Source of the DNA: Elusimicrobiota bacterium
Lineage (GTDB): Bacteria > Elusimicrobiota > Elusimicrobia > JACQJN01
Direction: 5' to 3'
DNA: 5,807 bases
Assembly (NCBI GenBank): GCA_016205085.1
Contig: JACQJN010000259.1
Location: 1 to 5,807, forward strand
In this document: one piece after another, positions 4,822-5,807 of the stretch
Numbering within the stretch: the first letter of the stretch is position 1
Layout of the letters: each line of letters opens with the position of its first letter
Notes under the pieces: model-generated
What the model was told of the DNA's origin: nothing
What the model saw: only the letters and a program-made list of their open reading frames with translations
Databases searched by the model: none
Translations under genes and position numbers: made by a program

Positions 4822-5807
4822 GTTTTGATCCTTTGAAGATTCGTCAAGATTTTCCCATCCTTTCGAGGAAGGTGAGGGGAAAGCCTTTAATTTATTTTGA
4901 TAATGCCGCCACCACTCAAAAGCCGCAGCCGGTCATCGAGGCCATTTCTCAATACTACAAGACCTATAATGCGAATGTCCATCGGGGAGTCCACTCCTTA
5001 TCGGAAGAAGCGACTCTGGCGATGGAAGAGGCCAGGGCCAAAGTGGCTCGGTTTATCGGTTCCAAGGATCCCGATACGATCGTTTTTACTCGCAACACAA
5101 CCGAAGCCATCAATTTGGTATCTTACACCTGGGGCAGAAGGAATATAAAGACGGGAGATGAAATCCTCCTGACGGAGATGGAACATCACTCCAACCTTAT
5201 TCCTTGGCAGGTTTTGGCTCAGGAGGTCGGTGCAAAATTGCAATTCATCACCGTCACTCCGGAAGGCGTTTTGGATCTGGAAAGTTTTAAGGCCAAGTTA
5301 AATTCCAGGACCAAAATTTTGGCCTTTTCCGCGATGTCGAATGTGTTGGGAACCGTAAATCCAGTGAAAGAATTAACGCGACAGGCGCATCAGAACGGCG
5401 CTCTTGTGTTGGTGGATGGGGCTACGGCGGTGCCGCATCTCCCTATCCAAGTCATGGGATGGGATGTGGATTTTCTGGTTTTCTCAGGCCATAAAATGTT
5501 GGGTCCCACCGGGGTAGGGGTGCTCTATGGGAAAAGGGATATTTTGGAGTCGATGCCGCCCTTTTTGACCGGAGGAGGAATGATTCAGGAAGTTCAACTG
5601 GAGCGGGCCACTTATGCCGAGATCCCCACTCGATTTGAGGCTGGGACTCCGGATATCGCGGGAGTGATAGGCCTGGGAGCGGCTGTGGAATATTTAGAGG
5701 AATTGGGTATGGAAGGAATCACTCAGCATGAGTCGGCATTGACTCAAAGGGCTTTAAAAATTTTGGGGACGGAACCTGAGGTGATGGTCTACGGGCCAGG
5801 CGAAATC
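4818..5807 (+). CDS. sufS: SufS cysteine desulfurase (3' end beyond window)
   Basis: The first 330 residues of a PLP-dependent group II cysteine desulfurase, usually about 406 residues, are present. The enzyme converts cysteine to alanine, leaving a persulfide that supplies sulfur to SufB, normally through SufE or SufU. Key residues match E. coli SufS numbering exactly: His123 (in EMEHHSN), Asp200, and Schiff-base Lys226 in SGHKMLGPTG. RFEAGTPD lies near 278-285. At position 203, where E. coli has the PLP-contacting Gln of DGAQ, this protein has Thr (DGAT). The catalytic cysteine loop (E. coli Cys364) lies past the window end, so the active site cannot be fully checked. The start ATG overlaps the ferredoxin stop by 4 nt (ATGA). 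The frame is open to the last base. Confidence 0.94.
   Translation, partial: MSFDPLKIRQDFPILSRKVRGKPLIYFDNAATTQKPQPVIEAISQYYKTYNANVHRGVHSLSEEATLAMEEARAKVARFIGSKDPDTIVFTRNTTEAINLVSYTWGRRNIKTGDEILLTEMEHHSNLIPWQVLAQEVGAKLQFITVTPEGVLDLESFKAKLNSRTKILAFSAMSNVLGTVNPVKELTRQAHQNGALVLVDGATAVPHLPIQVMGWDVDFLVFSGHKMLGPTGVGVLYGKRDILESMPPFLTGGGMIQEVQLERATYAEIPTRFEAGTPDIAGVIGLGAAVEYLEELGMEGITQHESALTQRALKILGTEPEVMVYGPGEI

Overview
This is a compact bacterial suf operon, the sulfur mobilisation machinery that builds iron-sulfur clusters. It reads left to right from one promoter: sufC, sufB, sufD, a Rieske-type ferredoxin gene, then sufS, which runs off the right edge. The genes are packed with a 1-nt gap or with 1- to 4-nt overlaps, so they are probably co-transcribed and translationally coupled. 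The host cannot be named from the sequence. Gene content, Shine-Dalgarno sites and sigma70-like promoter elements say bacterium, and the moderate base composition and sufC-B-D-Rieske-S order do not point to one phylum with confidence.

Bases 1-133 are a regulatory region. Bases 73-97 match the 25-bp IscR type 1 operator consensus at every position. The match lies inside a 13-bp imperfect dyad and covers the -35 (77-82) and runs up to the -10 (100-105) of the sufC promoter. This suggests repression by an IscR-like Rrf2 regulator carrying a [2Fe-2S] cluster. A second, perfect 9-bp dyad (47-71) abuts it. The left end carries weak signs of a leftward promoter and Shine-Dalgarno, so a divergent gene may begin just outside the window.

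Bases 134-4498 encode the SufBCD scaffold: the SufC ATPase, SufB and SufD. SufB is made as an 835-residue precursor split by a 363-residue intein (1605-2693) with splicing motifs at both ends and a two-motif LAGLIDADG homing endonuclease. The intein sits immediately before the cysteine equivalent to E. coli SufB Cys254, the sulfur-accepting residue, so that residue is also the +1 splicing nucleophile. Excision leaves a normal 472-residue SufB. SufD is short at its N-terminus but keeps the Cys-x-His cluster-interface motif.

Bases 4495-4821 encode a 108-residue Rieske [2Fe-2S] ferredoxin. Bases 4818-5807 encode the first 330 residues of SufS, the PLP cysteine desulfurase that supplies sulfur. 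SufS carries an unusual Thr where the PLP-contacting Gln203 of E. coli SufS would be. No SufE, SufU or SufA gene is present within the window, though one could lie downstream.

The points most worth following are the intein at the catalytic cysteine, the exact IscR-type operator, and the Rieske ferredoxin within the operon.
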